DNA from: Xestospongia muta
Lineage: Eukaryota > Porifera > Demospongiae > Haplosclerida > Petrosiidae
Direction of reading: 5' to 3'
Assembly (NCBI GenBank): GCA_963693285.1
Contig: OY848927.1
Span: 188,501-252,500, forward strand
Length of the DNA: 64,000 bases
Below, piece by piece: positions 11,501-23,803 of the stretch. The number at the start of each line of letters is the position of its first letter. The stretch's first letter is position 1. The position numbers and the translations under genes are program-made. The notes beneath the pieces are model-generated. The model worked only from the letters and a program-made list of their open reading frames with translations. It did no database searches and had not been told where the DNA came from.

Positions 11501-14500
11501 CAATGAAGGTTTCATGTTTATGTATGTGTGTGTGTGTGTGTACACTATTGAACTATGATAATTTAATTAATATAATATATATAGACAATGTTATCAGTTA
11601 CAACAGATGGTCATCATAACACTTTACATCAAAGAGATTAGTTACAATTACCATATTTGGGTAAAGCAAAGATAATATATATCTTTGAGATGCATAAATT
11701 AACAGTTATTTGAGAACTACAGTCAGCATTGTACAAATAACAGGGAAAAGTCTGTAATCTGCAATAATTAATTGTTACTCTAATAACTTTGTAATTATCT
11801 GAGTACAGCCCTTTTAATTTAATTTAATTACCTGTCTTCCTTTACTAGTGACTAAAGCTGCTAGAGGCTTGGCATGAAATCTAGAATGTGAGAATCCTAG
11901 ACAGCCATACATACTGTTAGCAGTTAATTTTAATGCTTTTTGTCTTATGTCATATTGTTGTATCATATCTTTTGAGGTAGCCCCTTTCATTAGCTGCTTT
12001 ACTTGACGACGACGCTCAACCAATACTCGTATCTCAGCTGGTAATATACCTAATATTTTTTAATTAAATGGGTGTGGTTTATTGATATACCCTGTGGTTG
12101 GGTGTCTCCAGGTGGTGCCAAGGCAGCAAAGTCTTCATCAGAAATACAATGGGCGTGGTCAATTGTTGTAAAACAGATATTGTATTCTTGTATGATAGAC
12201 GGATAAAGAGAATTGAAGTCTAGTAATAAAATGAGCCTAAAAGAATGAAAATTCTTCAAAAAGGGATGAGATAGCCTTGCTTACCTATCATAGAATCCAA
12301 CTTTAGGATCCAAGACAAGTCCACCAGCATAGGCAGGTTTATGACGTCGGCTAGTAGTACTAACTCCACCCTCTTCGTCTCCTTCAGTAGGTACTTGAGC
12401 TCGTCTTGCACTCTCTTGTTTATCAGGAGGGAGATATCCCCTTTGTGTAAAGGCATGTAACAAAAGGTACTCGTTACGCTCAGATCGACCTCCTAGTAGA
12501 GTACGACTCATTGTATTACCAGCAATACATGTTATTTGATAGGCTAATGGCAATACACTCAACTCGTGAGTAAGTTTAAGTGAAAGAAATGCTTCTTCCA
12601 TTGTGTGTTTTATCATCAAACTTAGACTATCAATGTTCCTAAAAATAATTATAAATTAAACATCCATGCATAAGGGTGTGGTTCTTTTGACCACACCCAC
12701 TTGATAACATACCCAAATGCAGCTGATATATCTTCATTTTCCATTGGTTTATACTGCATTTTTAAGACTGAGCTAGCCAGCTCAGAGAGATCATAACTAC
12801 GAGAACGAATTAACTCCTTTGCTGACAGTTTGACATCACATACTAGTCGACCACAACACAGACTATAAGCTGTTCCTCTACCCTAGAGAGAGAGAGAGAG
12901 AGAGAAAGGAGAGGAAGTAAGTCTCCTAGGATAGAACTAATACCTTGGGCATATTCTGTCTTTTTAATCGTCCAATTCTTGACCATGATGGTACTTTACA
13001 TGAAAACATTCTGTGCTGTAAAGTGTCTAACCATTGAGTTGTTAAATTATGTCCCTGAAATATACTGAATTATACTGAGTTATACTGAGTTGACATACAA
13101 TAATAATATCAGGATCTGTTTTAGCTAATTTTGCAAGAAAATAAGCTAACAATCCTCGTTCTGAGGAAGTAATCTCTAGTTTGAGACCCTGAGTACAGGT
13201 ATGAGGATAAAGATGAAAATGAAATTCATCCTACTTTCTTATCCATGTATTCTTGTAGTCGAGCTGGCATATGTCGATCAGGAGGACAGCGAATTGCTAA
13301 AACAATGACAATAATGTCCATTATAGTGACAATATATTTTATTGCTTACTGCAAAAGTCATTCTGGAAAGGAGTTGAAGGTGGTGGTTTATCTAGTGATA
13401 CATTTTGATGGACTAATGCCCCAAAACATAGTATCTAAAAGAATAAATATATGCAATGTAGTTGTAGTGACCACACCCACCTCATTAGTTCTGGTACGAG
13501 TATTTAGTAATGTCTTTATACTGAGTGATAACACTGTTAATGGAGGGGGTGGAGCTTGTTCTGGTGACACATGTACTGCAGCCAAACCATCAGCAATGCA
13601 TTCAATACGACACCAGCTAACATTATTAGACGGTTTACCTATTAATATATTTCTAGTATATTATTAGTATATTATTAGTAAATTTACTTGGAGCTTTTAT
13701 GTCTAACCAACAAGGTCCCTTTATTTGACAGGATAAAATTAATCTCTCTAAACTACAATAAGATCACATGACTGTCACATGATATACAATCACCTTGAGG
13801 TAGTTGTCCCAAACACTTTACTAAAAGAATACCCAGTAGCATCACTGGGTGGAGCCTGATAATCAGCAGAGTAACGAACCTCTAGGTATTCAGATTCTCG
13901 TGGAACATCAGGTAATTCAAAAGCATATTTCTTGGTGACTTTCTAAAAATGGATATCTGTAATGTTATAATACATAATGTTAGATATACTTTTGAAGCAA
14001 ATTTCATTAGTCGATATTTCTCAGCAAATTTCTCATTAAACTCCTAAAATAAGACTAAATGGGTGTGGTTACTAACAAGACCACACCCACCATATAAACA
14101 TCCTGCATTGTTACATCTTGATCTGAAGGAATACCTGACTTGGAGAGGATCTATCGGACAAAAAGATCATATAATTTAAATGTCATAGTTACCTTATCAC
14201 GTGGTAAAAAATAAAGACATCTTTCAATATTGCGGACTATGATGCAACAACTGGTAGGTGAAGTATGTCACATGATCAGTCATGAAAGTCACATGATCTA
14301 CCTGATGTAAGCATTAGCATCTTCAATCCATATTTTACCAAAGAGGTACACAATGCCAGGTTGACGAAAACTATCTTCATAAGCATCCAACCAGTAAAAC
14401 CGAATGATCTGATCTCCATCTTCATCCTCCATTAGGGGGAGTGTCTTACTATCAATAAAAGCTGTGGTATCATCATTGGGAGGTGGGGCTTGTAAGTTAA

Positions 14501-15646
14501 GCTCCTCTTTAATAGTCTCCCATCCTGACATTGATACTGCTTCCATTGGACTATTATATGACATCATTATGATGTCAGTAATAATGATGTCATACTTACA
14601 CTGTCTCCCTTTTCTCTTTAATAATTCTCTCCTCTTCCATTTTATTCTCCTTTACTTCTTCTTCATTCTTTATTGCTATAGCTGTCTCCTAAAACAAGAG
14701 ATTATTCATCCATTTCTCTTTTATTTGTCCATTCTTACCTCATGTTGTAACTCATCATAACTTGGTTCCCAAAGATCATTATTATCATTAATAGAGGGAC
14801 TGGGATCTGGAATAGGCAGCTGTGGAACTTGTATAACTGGTTTGACAGGTCTACGAGAAGTGGGTGGAGTCAATGGTTTGGTCTGTACATAGTCTGTAGA
14901 TCGCGGAGTAAATGGTTTAAATCGTTTGGTTTGTTTTTGTGGTTGATTCTAATAAAATAAGTCACATGACTACTTATTGTTGATCATGTGACTTACATCA
15001 ATTTGAGATAACATCTCTGACAGTAAGGCATCGTTTTGAACTGAAACTCCGCCTCCTTCCTTACTCTTCTTTTTGCCCCCACCCATTCCAAGTACCATCT
15101 TCTTAATGTTACTATTACCTTTTGTTACCTTATGGGTGGGCTGTAATTAGAATAAAATGATTATAAACAAAATAAACAAAATATACCCTTTTTTCTTGCT
15201 TTTCGTTGGTTGGTATATTTATAACTTCTTCATCAAATATTTCTCGACCATGTTCACGATACGTTCCATCTAGTAATGATGATGACATCATAGTTAATTA
15301 ATAGTGGGTGTGGTTACCATCATTTAATATCCAACAATTTCTTTGTCGCTCTTCAACAAGTTTTGAATAGTCTTCTTCAGATATGTAATCAAAAAGACCA
15401 TCTGTTGATTCCAGGTCATCTTCCTGACGAACACCAGTTTGGTGAAATAACCTAATTAAAAGAGTGGGTGGGACTACCATATATGGTATAAGGCTCACCT
15501 TATCTTGTCCAGAGCATCATCACGTCTGTTTCTCTTTCTTTCTCTACGACTTCTTCTAGTAACAGGTGTATCATCGGACACTGTAGGACCTATATAACAA
15601 ATGATAACCCACTTTAAGTGTGTAACGAACAACCTTCATCTGCCAT
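8566..15646 (-). CDS. POLA1: DNA polymerase alpha catalytic subunit
   Basis: B-family polymerase that extends RNA primers to start DNA replication. The N-terminal exons (15646-15634 and those around 15550 and 15450) encode [19 protein letters not shown] and [16 protein letters not shown], as in other POLA1 N-termini. Motif A is [20 protein letters not shown] (12050-12259), motif [21 protein letters not shown] (11814-12023) and motif [14 protein letters not shown] (11114-11299). Two C-terminal zinc modules follow: HCSKCGICQ (about 9790-10010) and [10 protein letters not shown] through TCPVC (8825-8934). I add two terminal exons, 8773-8719 and 8660-8566, with a 58-bp intron. They restore [10 protein letters not shown] and [10 protein letters not shown] and end at TAA 8566-8568. 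Without them the frame stops at 8810-8812. It converges on the homeobox gene (143 bp). Confidence 0.93.
12880..12905. repeat. (AG)n microsatellite at a POLA1 splice acceptor
   Basis: On the transcribed (minus) strand this is a (CT)n run ending in CTAG directly before the exon reading GGTAGAGGAACAGC. It forms the polypyrimidine tract of that 3' splice site. Confidence 0.7.
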
Positions 15647-16119
15647 TTCAATTCACAAATAACCTCACTTTCCCGCCACTTGGCAGGTATACCGTAATTC
15701 CAATTAATAGCAAAACGACAAAGAAAAATTATAAGTTTATTTATAATTATAATTATTATAATTTGTAAGGCAGCTAATTATAATACTCTTTATTATACTC
15801 AAATTTCACTATTCAGTATTAATTCTGCTATAATATAAATAGCAATGCAATTCAACAGATTATCACAGAAGGAAGAATGTCCTTAAAGTAATAAAGCACC
15901 ACTATTATACATACTTGAATTTATGATTGTATATAGAGAATGTATTATGAATTGTCCACTGTCACAATTCTTATAAACAGCAGAAAACACTTTTTTGGTG
16001 AGGAAGCCAGTCTATGCCACACAAAAAGGAAGTGTACTAATACTACTCTACTACTATAAATTAATCATAACTCACGGGATATTGCTGATTAAGACAAGAT
16101 ACTATTGCTGTTTACAGAA
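15647..16119. other. Divergent promoter region between POLA1 and SEFIR-type receptor 1
   Basis: AT-rich stretch separating two opposite start codons. I see no exon, repeat or recognisable binding site. Confidence 0.4.
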
Positions 16120-18339
16120 ATGGCTACAAGATACCACTGGTCTATCATGTTAATGATCATGATTTTCATGCTGGACATGAGTATGGCATTGAACTGTACT
16201 GTTGAAAATACAGAAGGAGGGAGTTGTGTCATTTATAAACCTCTAACTGGTGGTTGTATAACAGACCATCAAGATGTAAGTACATGTATTACATTTAATA
16301 TAATATATATCTGTTTACAGGATGATTTGTCTTCTACATGTTCTGATATACTAATGTCTGGTAAGTTAACTCTATATTAACTATAAGTATAATCTTTATA
16401 TGATATAATAGATGTTCCATATATTGGTGCCTTTGACAGAAGTAAGTTAATCTCCATATGTTATGTGATAATCATGTGATCTCTCTGTTTAGCCTGTAGT
16501 GAGTGTAACCAATATAATGATCATCTTGCTACTGGTCCTCCAACTAAACTTGAACTAAATGTTATTCCTTATAATGATGATTTCTTCTTGTTAAATGTAA
16601 CCTGGAATAATGTTCATGGTGGTAAGTCTGGCTCTAATACACTATAGTTCAAATAACAAACATTTTCATATTAATTCTGTATTTTAGCTGGAGGATATAG
16701 AGTGAACATTGAGACCTTGGCATTTTCTCCTACTGAGACTAATCCTCCTGATAGTAGTGGTTGTCATTGTGTAAATGCTGTGAGTACATGACTTAATAAT
16801 GATGTCATTATTATATTTTATTATAGAACAAAACACATAAGGTGTTTGTTATGGAGTATAGTTATCCAATAGATTATAGTACATGTCATCAGATACGCTA
16901 TTTTCAAGTTAAGGTTAGCAATTATAATAACTAATAACTTTGAGTTTAGTTCTCTCATAATTAGATTACTACTTATCCACGACCAACAAGTAAAATTGTT
17001 TTCATAACTAAATCTCATTACTGGCCAACAAATTGTTATAATTTTTCTGATAGTCTCAATGTTCTACAATCTATATGTGGTCCTGCATGTAAGATAAATG
17101 GTTGGTTAGTATCAATGTTCTCTCTTCCATTACAGTACCTGGAAAACCTCAGAACATTAAATATACAAGACAACTATTGGTCTATCCTATAATGGCTGTC
17201 CATATTCAATGGGACCATCCATTATATACAATAGAACAATACAAACCAATGGAGTACTACTTGGACTATTATAACACTAAGGACTACATTATACAAGAAT
17301 TTCATGTACTCAATGCTACATCAGTTACAATACAACCATTGTACATGAACTTCACCTACCATTTCACTGTGAGTAATATTCTCATATATAAACATTTTAT
17401 CAATTTTATATGTATAGCTAACAGCATTTCAAGCTCATGTTTGTAACAACCCTTATTGTAAGAATACATTTCCTTGTGGCTTTGCAGCTTCATGGATCAT
17501 TTCTTCAATTTGTGAGTATTTTTTAAAATATTTAATTTCATATCATCTTTTCTTATAGCTCTTATAAAAAGTAGTATAATCTCCCCACAACCTACAAGTA
17601 CTAGTGAACAATATGATACAACAGCTTCATGGAGACTTTCTTCAATTTGTGAGTATTTTTTAAAATATTTAATTTCTTATCATCTTTTTTTATAGCTCTT
17701 ATAAAAAGTAGTACAATCTCCCCACAACCTACAAGTACTAATGTACAATATGATACAACAGCTTCATGGAGACTTTCTTCAATTTGTGAGTATTTTTTAA
17801 AATATTTAATTTCTTATCATCTTTTCTTATAGCTCTTATAAAAAGTAGTACAATCTCCCCACAACCTACAAGTACTAGTGTGCAGTATGATACAACAGCT
17901 TCATGGAAACTTTCTTCAATTTGTGAGTACAACATTTAAATAAACTGATTTAGTCCTAACATTTCTTCTTAGTTGCTATAAAAAGTAGTACAATCTCCCC
18001 ACAACCTACAAGTACTATTGTACATCATGATACAGCTAGTGTGATCTCTTCAACTGTTATGCTCTCCACTTCTCAAGTCATATCATTTAGCACACCATGT
18101 AATACAATATTATGCTTTAATTATATGAATCTTCTTATCTAGATATTCAAACTACAACACAAGAAAAAAATGATAATACCATCATCAAATTATCACCAGT
18201 TATTACTGGGTGTGGTTTAATACTAGTTATTGGAGTAATTATAGTAATAATAATACCAGCTGTTATCTACTGTATTAAGAAAAACACATCCAACAAGAAA
18301 AATGACAAATTATATTACAAATTTCAAGTATTATCTTAG
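16120..18339 (+). CDS. SEFIR-family-like receptor 1: transmembrane, no signalling domain (decoy-like)
   Basis: Fourteen exons close to 525 aa: 16120-16275, 16321-16360, 16412-16441, 16493-16621, 16688-16779, 16827-16913, 16965-17088, 17136-17368, 17418-17511, 17559-17648, 17696-17785, 17833-17922, 17973-18098, 18143-18339. The N-terminus is a signal peptide (SIMLMIMIFMLDMSMA). A Cys-containing ectodomain follows, with an FnIII-like segment in exon 8 starting PGKPQNIKYTR and several N-glycosylation sequons. Next comes a Ser/Thr stalk made partly of three repeated 30-aa units. The TM helix (around ILVIGVIIVIIIPAVIYC) is followed by about 20 mostly polar residues and a stop. The ectodomain is nearly identical to the next gene, which carries a SEFIR-like cytoplasmic domain absent here. 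A decoy or dominant-negative role is inferred. The ATG at 16120 starts the signal peptide. Confidence 0.85.
17512..17922 (+). repeat. Three tandem 137-bp intron+exon units (90-nt stalk exons)
   Basis: Each unit is a 47-bp intron plus a 90-nt exon (exons 17559-17648, 17696-17785, 17833-17922). All are in the same phase, so any number can be included without a frame change. The units are almost identical to one another and encode about 30 residues with SSTISPQPTST and TTASWRLSSI. The second receptor gene has none of the three extra copies, so the expansion is specific to gene 1. Confidence 0.9.
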
Positions 18340-18612
18340 ACTCAAAGTGATGCATTTCATCTAAAAGAATATTGTAATGATCAATTGATATTTCATTAAC
18401 AAGGGGCACTCCCCACACAATACATTTTACATATCATATTATGCTTGCCATTAATTAATAATATTATTCTAATTATTCGAATACAGGAAACTTTCAAGTA
18501 ATTTCATAGTCAATCTTTATCTTATCTCCGTAGGACCAATCCAGTCTACTATTACTATTATTATATACTATTTATGTTGTTCACGAAGACAAGATAGTTG
18601 TTACCCGTGAAA

Positions 18613-20942
18613 ATGGTCACAAGTAATATCAGATACTACTGGTCTATCATGTTAATGATCATGATTTTCATGCTGGACATGAGTATGGCATTGAACTGTA
18701 CTGTTGAAAATACAGAAGGAGGGAGTTGTGTCATTTATAAACCTCTAACTGGTGGTTGTACAACAGAACATCAAGGTGTAAGTACATGTATTACATGTAA
18801 TATAATATATATCTGTTTACAGGATGATTTGTCTTCTACATGTTCTGATATACTAATGTCTGGTAAGTTAACTCTATATTAACTATAAGTATAATCTTTA
18901 TATGATATAATAGATGTTCCATATATTGGTGCCTTTGACAGAAGTAAGTTAATCTCCATATGTCATGTGATAATCATGTGATCTCTCTGTTTAGCCTGTA
19001 GTGAGTGTAACCAATATGATAATAATCTTGCTACTGGTCCTCCAACTAAACTTGAACTAAATGTTATTCCTTATAATGATGATTACTTCTTGTTAAATGT
19101 AACCTGGAATAATGTTCATGATGGTAAGTCTGGCTCTAATACACTATAGTTCAAATGACAAACATTTTCATATTAATTCTGTATTTTAGCTGGAGGATAC
19201 AGAGTGAACATTGAGACCTTGGCATTTTCTCCTACTGAGACTAATCCTCCTGATAGTAGTGGTTGTCATTGTGTAAATGCTGTAAGTACATGACTTAATA
19301 ATGATGTCATTATTATATTTTATTATAGAACAAAACACATAAGGTGTTTGTTATGGAGTATAGTTATCCAATAGATTATAGTACATGTCATCAGATACGC
19401 TATTTTCAAGTTAAGGTTAGCAATTATAATAACTAATAACTTTGAGTTTAGTTCTCTCATAATTAGATTACTACTTATCCACGACCAACAAGTAAAATTC
19501 TTTTCATAACTAAATCTCATTACTGGCCAACGAATTGTTATAATTTTTCTGATAGTCTCAATGTTCTACAATCTATATGTGGTCCTGCATGTAAGATAAA
19601 TGGTTGGTTAGTATCAATGCTCTCTCTTCCATTACAGTCCCTGGAAAACCTCAGAATATTAAATATACAAGACAACTATTGGTCTATCCTATAATGGCTG
19701 TCCATATTCAATGGGACCATCCATTATATACAATAGAACAATATAAACCAATGGAGTACTACTTGGACTATTATAACACTAAGGACAACAGTATACAACC
19801 ATTTCATGTACTCAATGCTACATCAGTTACAATACAACCATTGTACATGAATTTGAGCTACCATTTCTCTGTGAGTAATCTTCTCATATATAAACATTTT
19901 ATCAATTTTATATGTATAGCTAACAGCATTTCAAGCTCATGTTTGTAACAACCCTTATTGTAAGAATATATTTCCTTGTGGGTTTGCAGCTTCATGGATA
20001 ATGTCTTCAATTTGTGAGTATTTTTTAAAATATTTAATTTCATATCATCCTTTTTATAGCTATTATAAAAAGTAGTACAATCTCCCCACAACCTACAAGT
20101 ACTAATGTACAATATGTACAAGATGGTACAACTAGTGTGATGTTTTCATCAACTGTTATGTTCTCCAGTTCTCAAGTCATTCAACATACACTTTTACCAA
20201 GTTAGTTTAATAATACAGTCTATAATATTATAAATCTTATCTAGCTGTTCGAATCAAAGCACAAGAAAATGATAATAATACCATCAAATTATCAGCAGTT
20301 ATTACTGGGTGTGGTTTAGTACTAGCTATTGGAGTAGCTATAGTAATAATAATACCAGCTGTTATCTACTGTATTAAGAGAGCAGAACCACGACAACTTG
20401 TACCACCATCTCCTATATCAAGTGACTCTGAACCATCTCGTCCTCCTACACCTAGTGTTACTCCAACAAGTATTTTATCATTTGTTATACCTGATTCACC
20501 TCCACTTCCACACACACTAGTTGTGTATTCTAATCGTACTTCTGACGATAATAAAGAAGCCATCATTGTTTATTTGTGTCAGGAGTTAGCTCAATATGTT
20601 AATGTACATCGTTTAGATATATACGATCATATAACTCCAGCAGAGTGGTTACAAAGGTGGGAACAAAGTGTTTCGAAAATACTTTGTGTGTGCAATCGTG
20701 AGTTTTGGGAAGACTGGGAGAGAGAGACACCTGGTAGTTTAGTGGCTGCTCTTAAAGTAATGGTTCTTGCTCAAGTTAATGCTAATCAGAAACCATCAGA
20801 AAAGTATATCGTGGTACTTTTAAATTCGACAGACGCAAAATACATTCCTGGTTATTTGAAACTAACTCACAAATGTTTTCTTGATGAAACTCAAAGTTTG
20901 GCACATTATGTCACCAGTGTGCAGGAATATCAACTTGAATAA
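18613..20942 (+). CDS. SEFIR-family-like receptor 2: transmembrane with SEFIR/IL-17R-like cytoplasmic domain
   Basis: Eleven exons close to 610 aa: 18613-18777, 18823-18862, 18914-18943, 18995-19123, 19190-19281, 19329-19415, 19467-19590, 19638-19870, 19920-20013, 20060-20200, 20245-20942. Exons 2-9 have the same lengths as in receptor 1, and the introns are also closely similar, so the pair is a recent tandem duplication. After the TM (VLAIGVAIVIIIPAVIYC) comes a Pro/Ser-rich linker. A globular domain follows, beginning LVVYSNRTSDDNKEAIIVYL, with LDIYDHITPAEWLQRWEQ and KILCVCNREFW. This order (VYS, HKEAV-like helix, DxW/WLxxQ, VxVVCS-like strand) is typical of SEFIR domains, which recruit Act1-type adaptors in IL-17 receptors. 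A divergent TIR fold is the alternative. The gene converges on the CXorf58-like gene (114 bp). Confidence 0.85.
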
Positions 20943-21056
20943 ACCACACCTACAATATGTCTGTCTCTTGTGTGTTTGATATTTTATTAATATTTTGTGA
21001 TGCCTCATTTATACATATTTTTAGTTTTGTTAAAAAATTATTTTATATAAACAATT

Positions 21057-21876
21057 TCAATTCAAATCATCAAAAGAGAGGTCTTGTGTCCACTGATATA
21101 ACTCAACTGCCTCCTCTTCCACACCCAAACTATGATCTGGTTTGGGACTGAGGCTACTAGTTCCAGTATGAGTCTATGACACACATTCATTGATATATTT
21201 GTGCATCAATTTACCTCAGTACTATAATGTTTTCTCATTTTTTCAACTCTCCTTTGAGCAAGATGTGATCTTCTCTCACGACTACCATCTATTGGTGCTG
21301 AGCGCTGTTGACCAGGACTCGGTCTATCAGTAAATAATGTTATAAATATTAATATTATAAATGGTACATTAGTGTACTATGATACATTAACATAACACAT
21401 AGTATTATAATTATTATAAGAAGGTCATTTACTATACACTGTACCTTAACGATGGTATAGATTTGATAAGTTCTATTTGTTGATGCTGACTAGGTGAACA
21501 AGGATAAGATATATTAGATATAGGATGTGCTTTAGATGTAAGGAACTCAATGACATTATACATTGAACTGTGGCGAGGAAGAACTAGAGATATGTGATAT
21601 ATATATATTTTTTAATTATTAATATACCATCTAATGACAATTTTCTCCAATAATTCTCTTTACCGCCATAATGAGCTGGTGTCTCATCTAAACTGGCTGA
21701 GTACTGAGAGAGTAAACTCCTTTAATTATTAAAGTCTATTTACTTTCATATAATCTTTAATAGTAGTGATATCTGTTACATCTGTGAACAAAAACTTATG
21801 ATGGTGGCATGCATCAGTGAGTAGTTGGTCATAAAATAAACGATTACCCATCTGTTGTCTGGCATCTTCGGCAGCC

Positions 21877-21916
<40 letters not shown>

Positions 21917-22496
21917 GAGACAGACAGAGAGACAGACAGGCAATCAGATAGACAGTAGGATAGAGTGACATGTACCTCTGACATAGGCCTTATCATAGTT
22001 TTTCCACTGAAGTATTGGTTAGTATGTGAATTAGAATAAATCTTGAACAGCACTACTGGTGGGAATTGAGTCCCATCAAGTCTATATAATAGAATATCAT
22101 GTGATAATAATAGTTGATGTCATAGCTGTTAACCTGAACTTAATTTTTGTGTGTAATGCTGGATCATCAAGTAAGTGTGCCTCTCTTGGACTGAGTTTAC
22201 GTAGTATTTCATTACTCAAAGAATGTTCCTGTATCAATAATATAACTGCAAAATTAATGTATAATGTACTTACAGAAGAGCATATAGCGTATTTGATGGC
22301 ATTAAATATTCTCTTATTTCTTATTGATATCCACCATCTTTCAATTCGTAAAACTGCTTCACTTCTATAATGAGATAATATCATGTGATGGATACAGACA
22401 TACTTACTGTTGCGGGCTGTATCCACTAGCTATTAGTTTGCTTTTGACTTCATCACTGTCAAATGAAGGGACACGAATAGCAGGACGAACAGCCAT
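21057..22496 (-). CDS. CXorf58/C11orf65-like IQ-motif protein
   Basis: The start MAVRPAIRVPSFDSDEVKSK is at 22496. Later exons read in order: AVLRIERWWISIRNKRIF (IQ-like), LSNEILRKLSPREAHLLDD, FPPVVLFKIY with YFSGKTMIRPMSEAAEDAR, then KFLFTDVTDITTIKDYMK and LDETPAHYGGKENYWRKLS. The last exon ends EEEAVELYQWTQDLSFDDLN before TGA (21057-21059). The IQ motif, the LSPxEAxLL block, the FPPxxxxKI block and the DETPAxxGG block match, as I recall them, the poorly characterised CXorf58/C11orf65 group. C11orf65 has been linked to mitochondrial fission. One intron contains a (GACA)n microsatellite. Exact exon borders near the 3' end are approximate. Confidence 0.6.
21877..21945. repeat. (CAGA)n microsatellite
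   Basis: Tetranucleotide run, interrupted near its end by GAGA units. It is intronic in the CXorf58-like gene and creates a spurious Cys/Leu/Ser-rich reading frame on the minus strand. Confidence 0.9.
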
Positions 22497-23803
22497 TGTT
22501 GTCTTGTTGCCACAGAGATAACTAGTATATAAAGGGTTAAAATTGTGCAAGGTCTACCATGAAGATATTAGTGCAATGAAAAACATATCATCATTCATAA
22601 TAATCTACCATGAACCAGTGTCCATCGTATGAACAAACTGTGGGTACACTAACACAGACCAAATTTCATATAAAAGATATGTTTTGCTCAAGAATTATTT
22701 TTTGAGAGTGTGGGGTGGGGCTGCTGTTTTTGCAATTTAGAGGATGTGGTTATAGGAAGGTGTCCATGATGACATTTATTACTGACATTTGGATACAATC
22801 TATATCCTGGTTAGAGAAAAAGTAGCTGTAATATCTTGTTGGCCATAATTCAAGTAGATAAAGAGCAAATAAACAGTTACCTAAACATTTTATTACAATT
22901 TAGACAAATGCAAAATATTTCTAAAAGTTGATCAATTAATACTGTGAATCAAAAACTTGAAGTATTATGAACATATTTCTATTACATTTTTAAAAAAGGT
23001 TGTGTTGTGTTGCTCCAAACAACCTTGCTAACTTACTGGCAGGACTGCCAACTTAGTATTGAGGATTACCTGCTATTGCTAGTTCCAAGAGAGAAAGGTC
23101 TGTACCATCCTCCATACCTATACCACTATTTCTATTTCACTCTAGAACCTTTTAAACATAAGACTGTTGTACAAATCAAGAATAAAGATAGTATATCCAA
23201 TCCATTACTTCACTATACGATTTATTCCACTTAAAGGACAATCTCTCACCAATTATTTGTAATACAATTGTATATTTTGTATGTACCATATATACAAAAA
23301 CTTCATGTAATATTCTCTGTGACAGACTGACATTTCTTCCAAGTAGTTTAAAATTGATTTAAAATTTATGAAAAAAACATGTTACATAACACATGGTCTT
23401 TTTCAAAGAATTGTCAAAATAATAGGTAACAAAATCACTTAATTTTTAATGAAGTTAGAGTTATAGGTCCTTCTTAAGCAGAATAATTGGTTATGCTTAG
23501 AAATGTTGTTAAAATCTGTAAAAAAATTGAAGAAATTTATTGATAAACTTGTACATTTATTAGCAAAACACAGAACACTTTTGTAATTCATCATCATTCC
23601 AAATAGCTTGTAAATGGCTATATTTTTAATGCTAATATACCATCTCTTGGTTAGAAAATTAGTTGGACCAAAGTAACTGAGAGTAGCTGTAAGTGAGGCT
23701 TCAATCTTGTGGCTTTGCCGATGGTAGTGTCATATACTTATTATTCATGGTCATCTGTAACACCCACTTCATGAATTTCTGATATAGTAAATCCACACAG
23801 CCC
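22497..23803. other. Long divergent intergenic region with a decayed satellite-family copy
   Basis: This 1.3-kb gap is the largest intergenic gap in the window and separates two opposite starts. No convincing exon is present. Positions about 23460-23600 contain an old, inverted-arm-type relative of the satellite family: TATAGGTCC, AGAATAATTGGTTATGCTTAG, AAATGTTGTTAAAATCTG and a diverged TTTATTAGCAAAACA. Short frames (for example near 23007-23234) lack features of real genes. Confidence 0.5.

Noticed and set aside
18340..18612. Degraded SEFIR remnant after receptor 1
   Set aside because: I found no SEFIR-like reading frame in this gap. The cytoplasmic exon diverges fully after the TM region, so I claim absence, not decay.
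22059..22370. Plus-strand 103-aa frame
   Set aside because: Opposite to, and overlapping, exons of the CXorf58-like gene with good IQ and LSPREAHLL motifs. No family features.
23007..23234. 75-aa plus-strand frame in the 1.3-kb intergenic gap
   Set aside because: No recognisable motif, no splice partners, and a composition like the surrounding AT-rich sequence.
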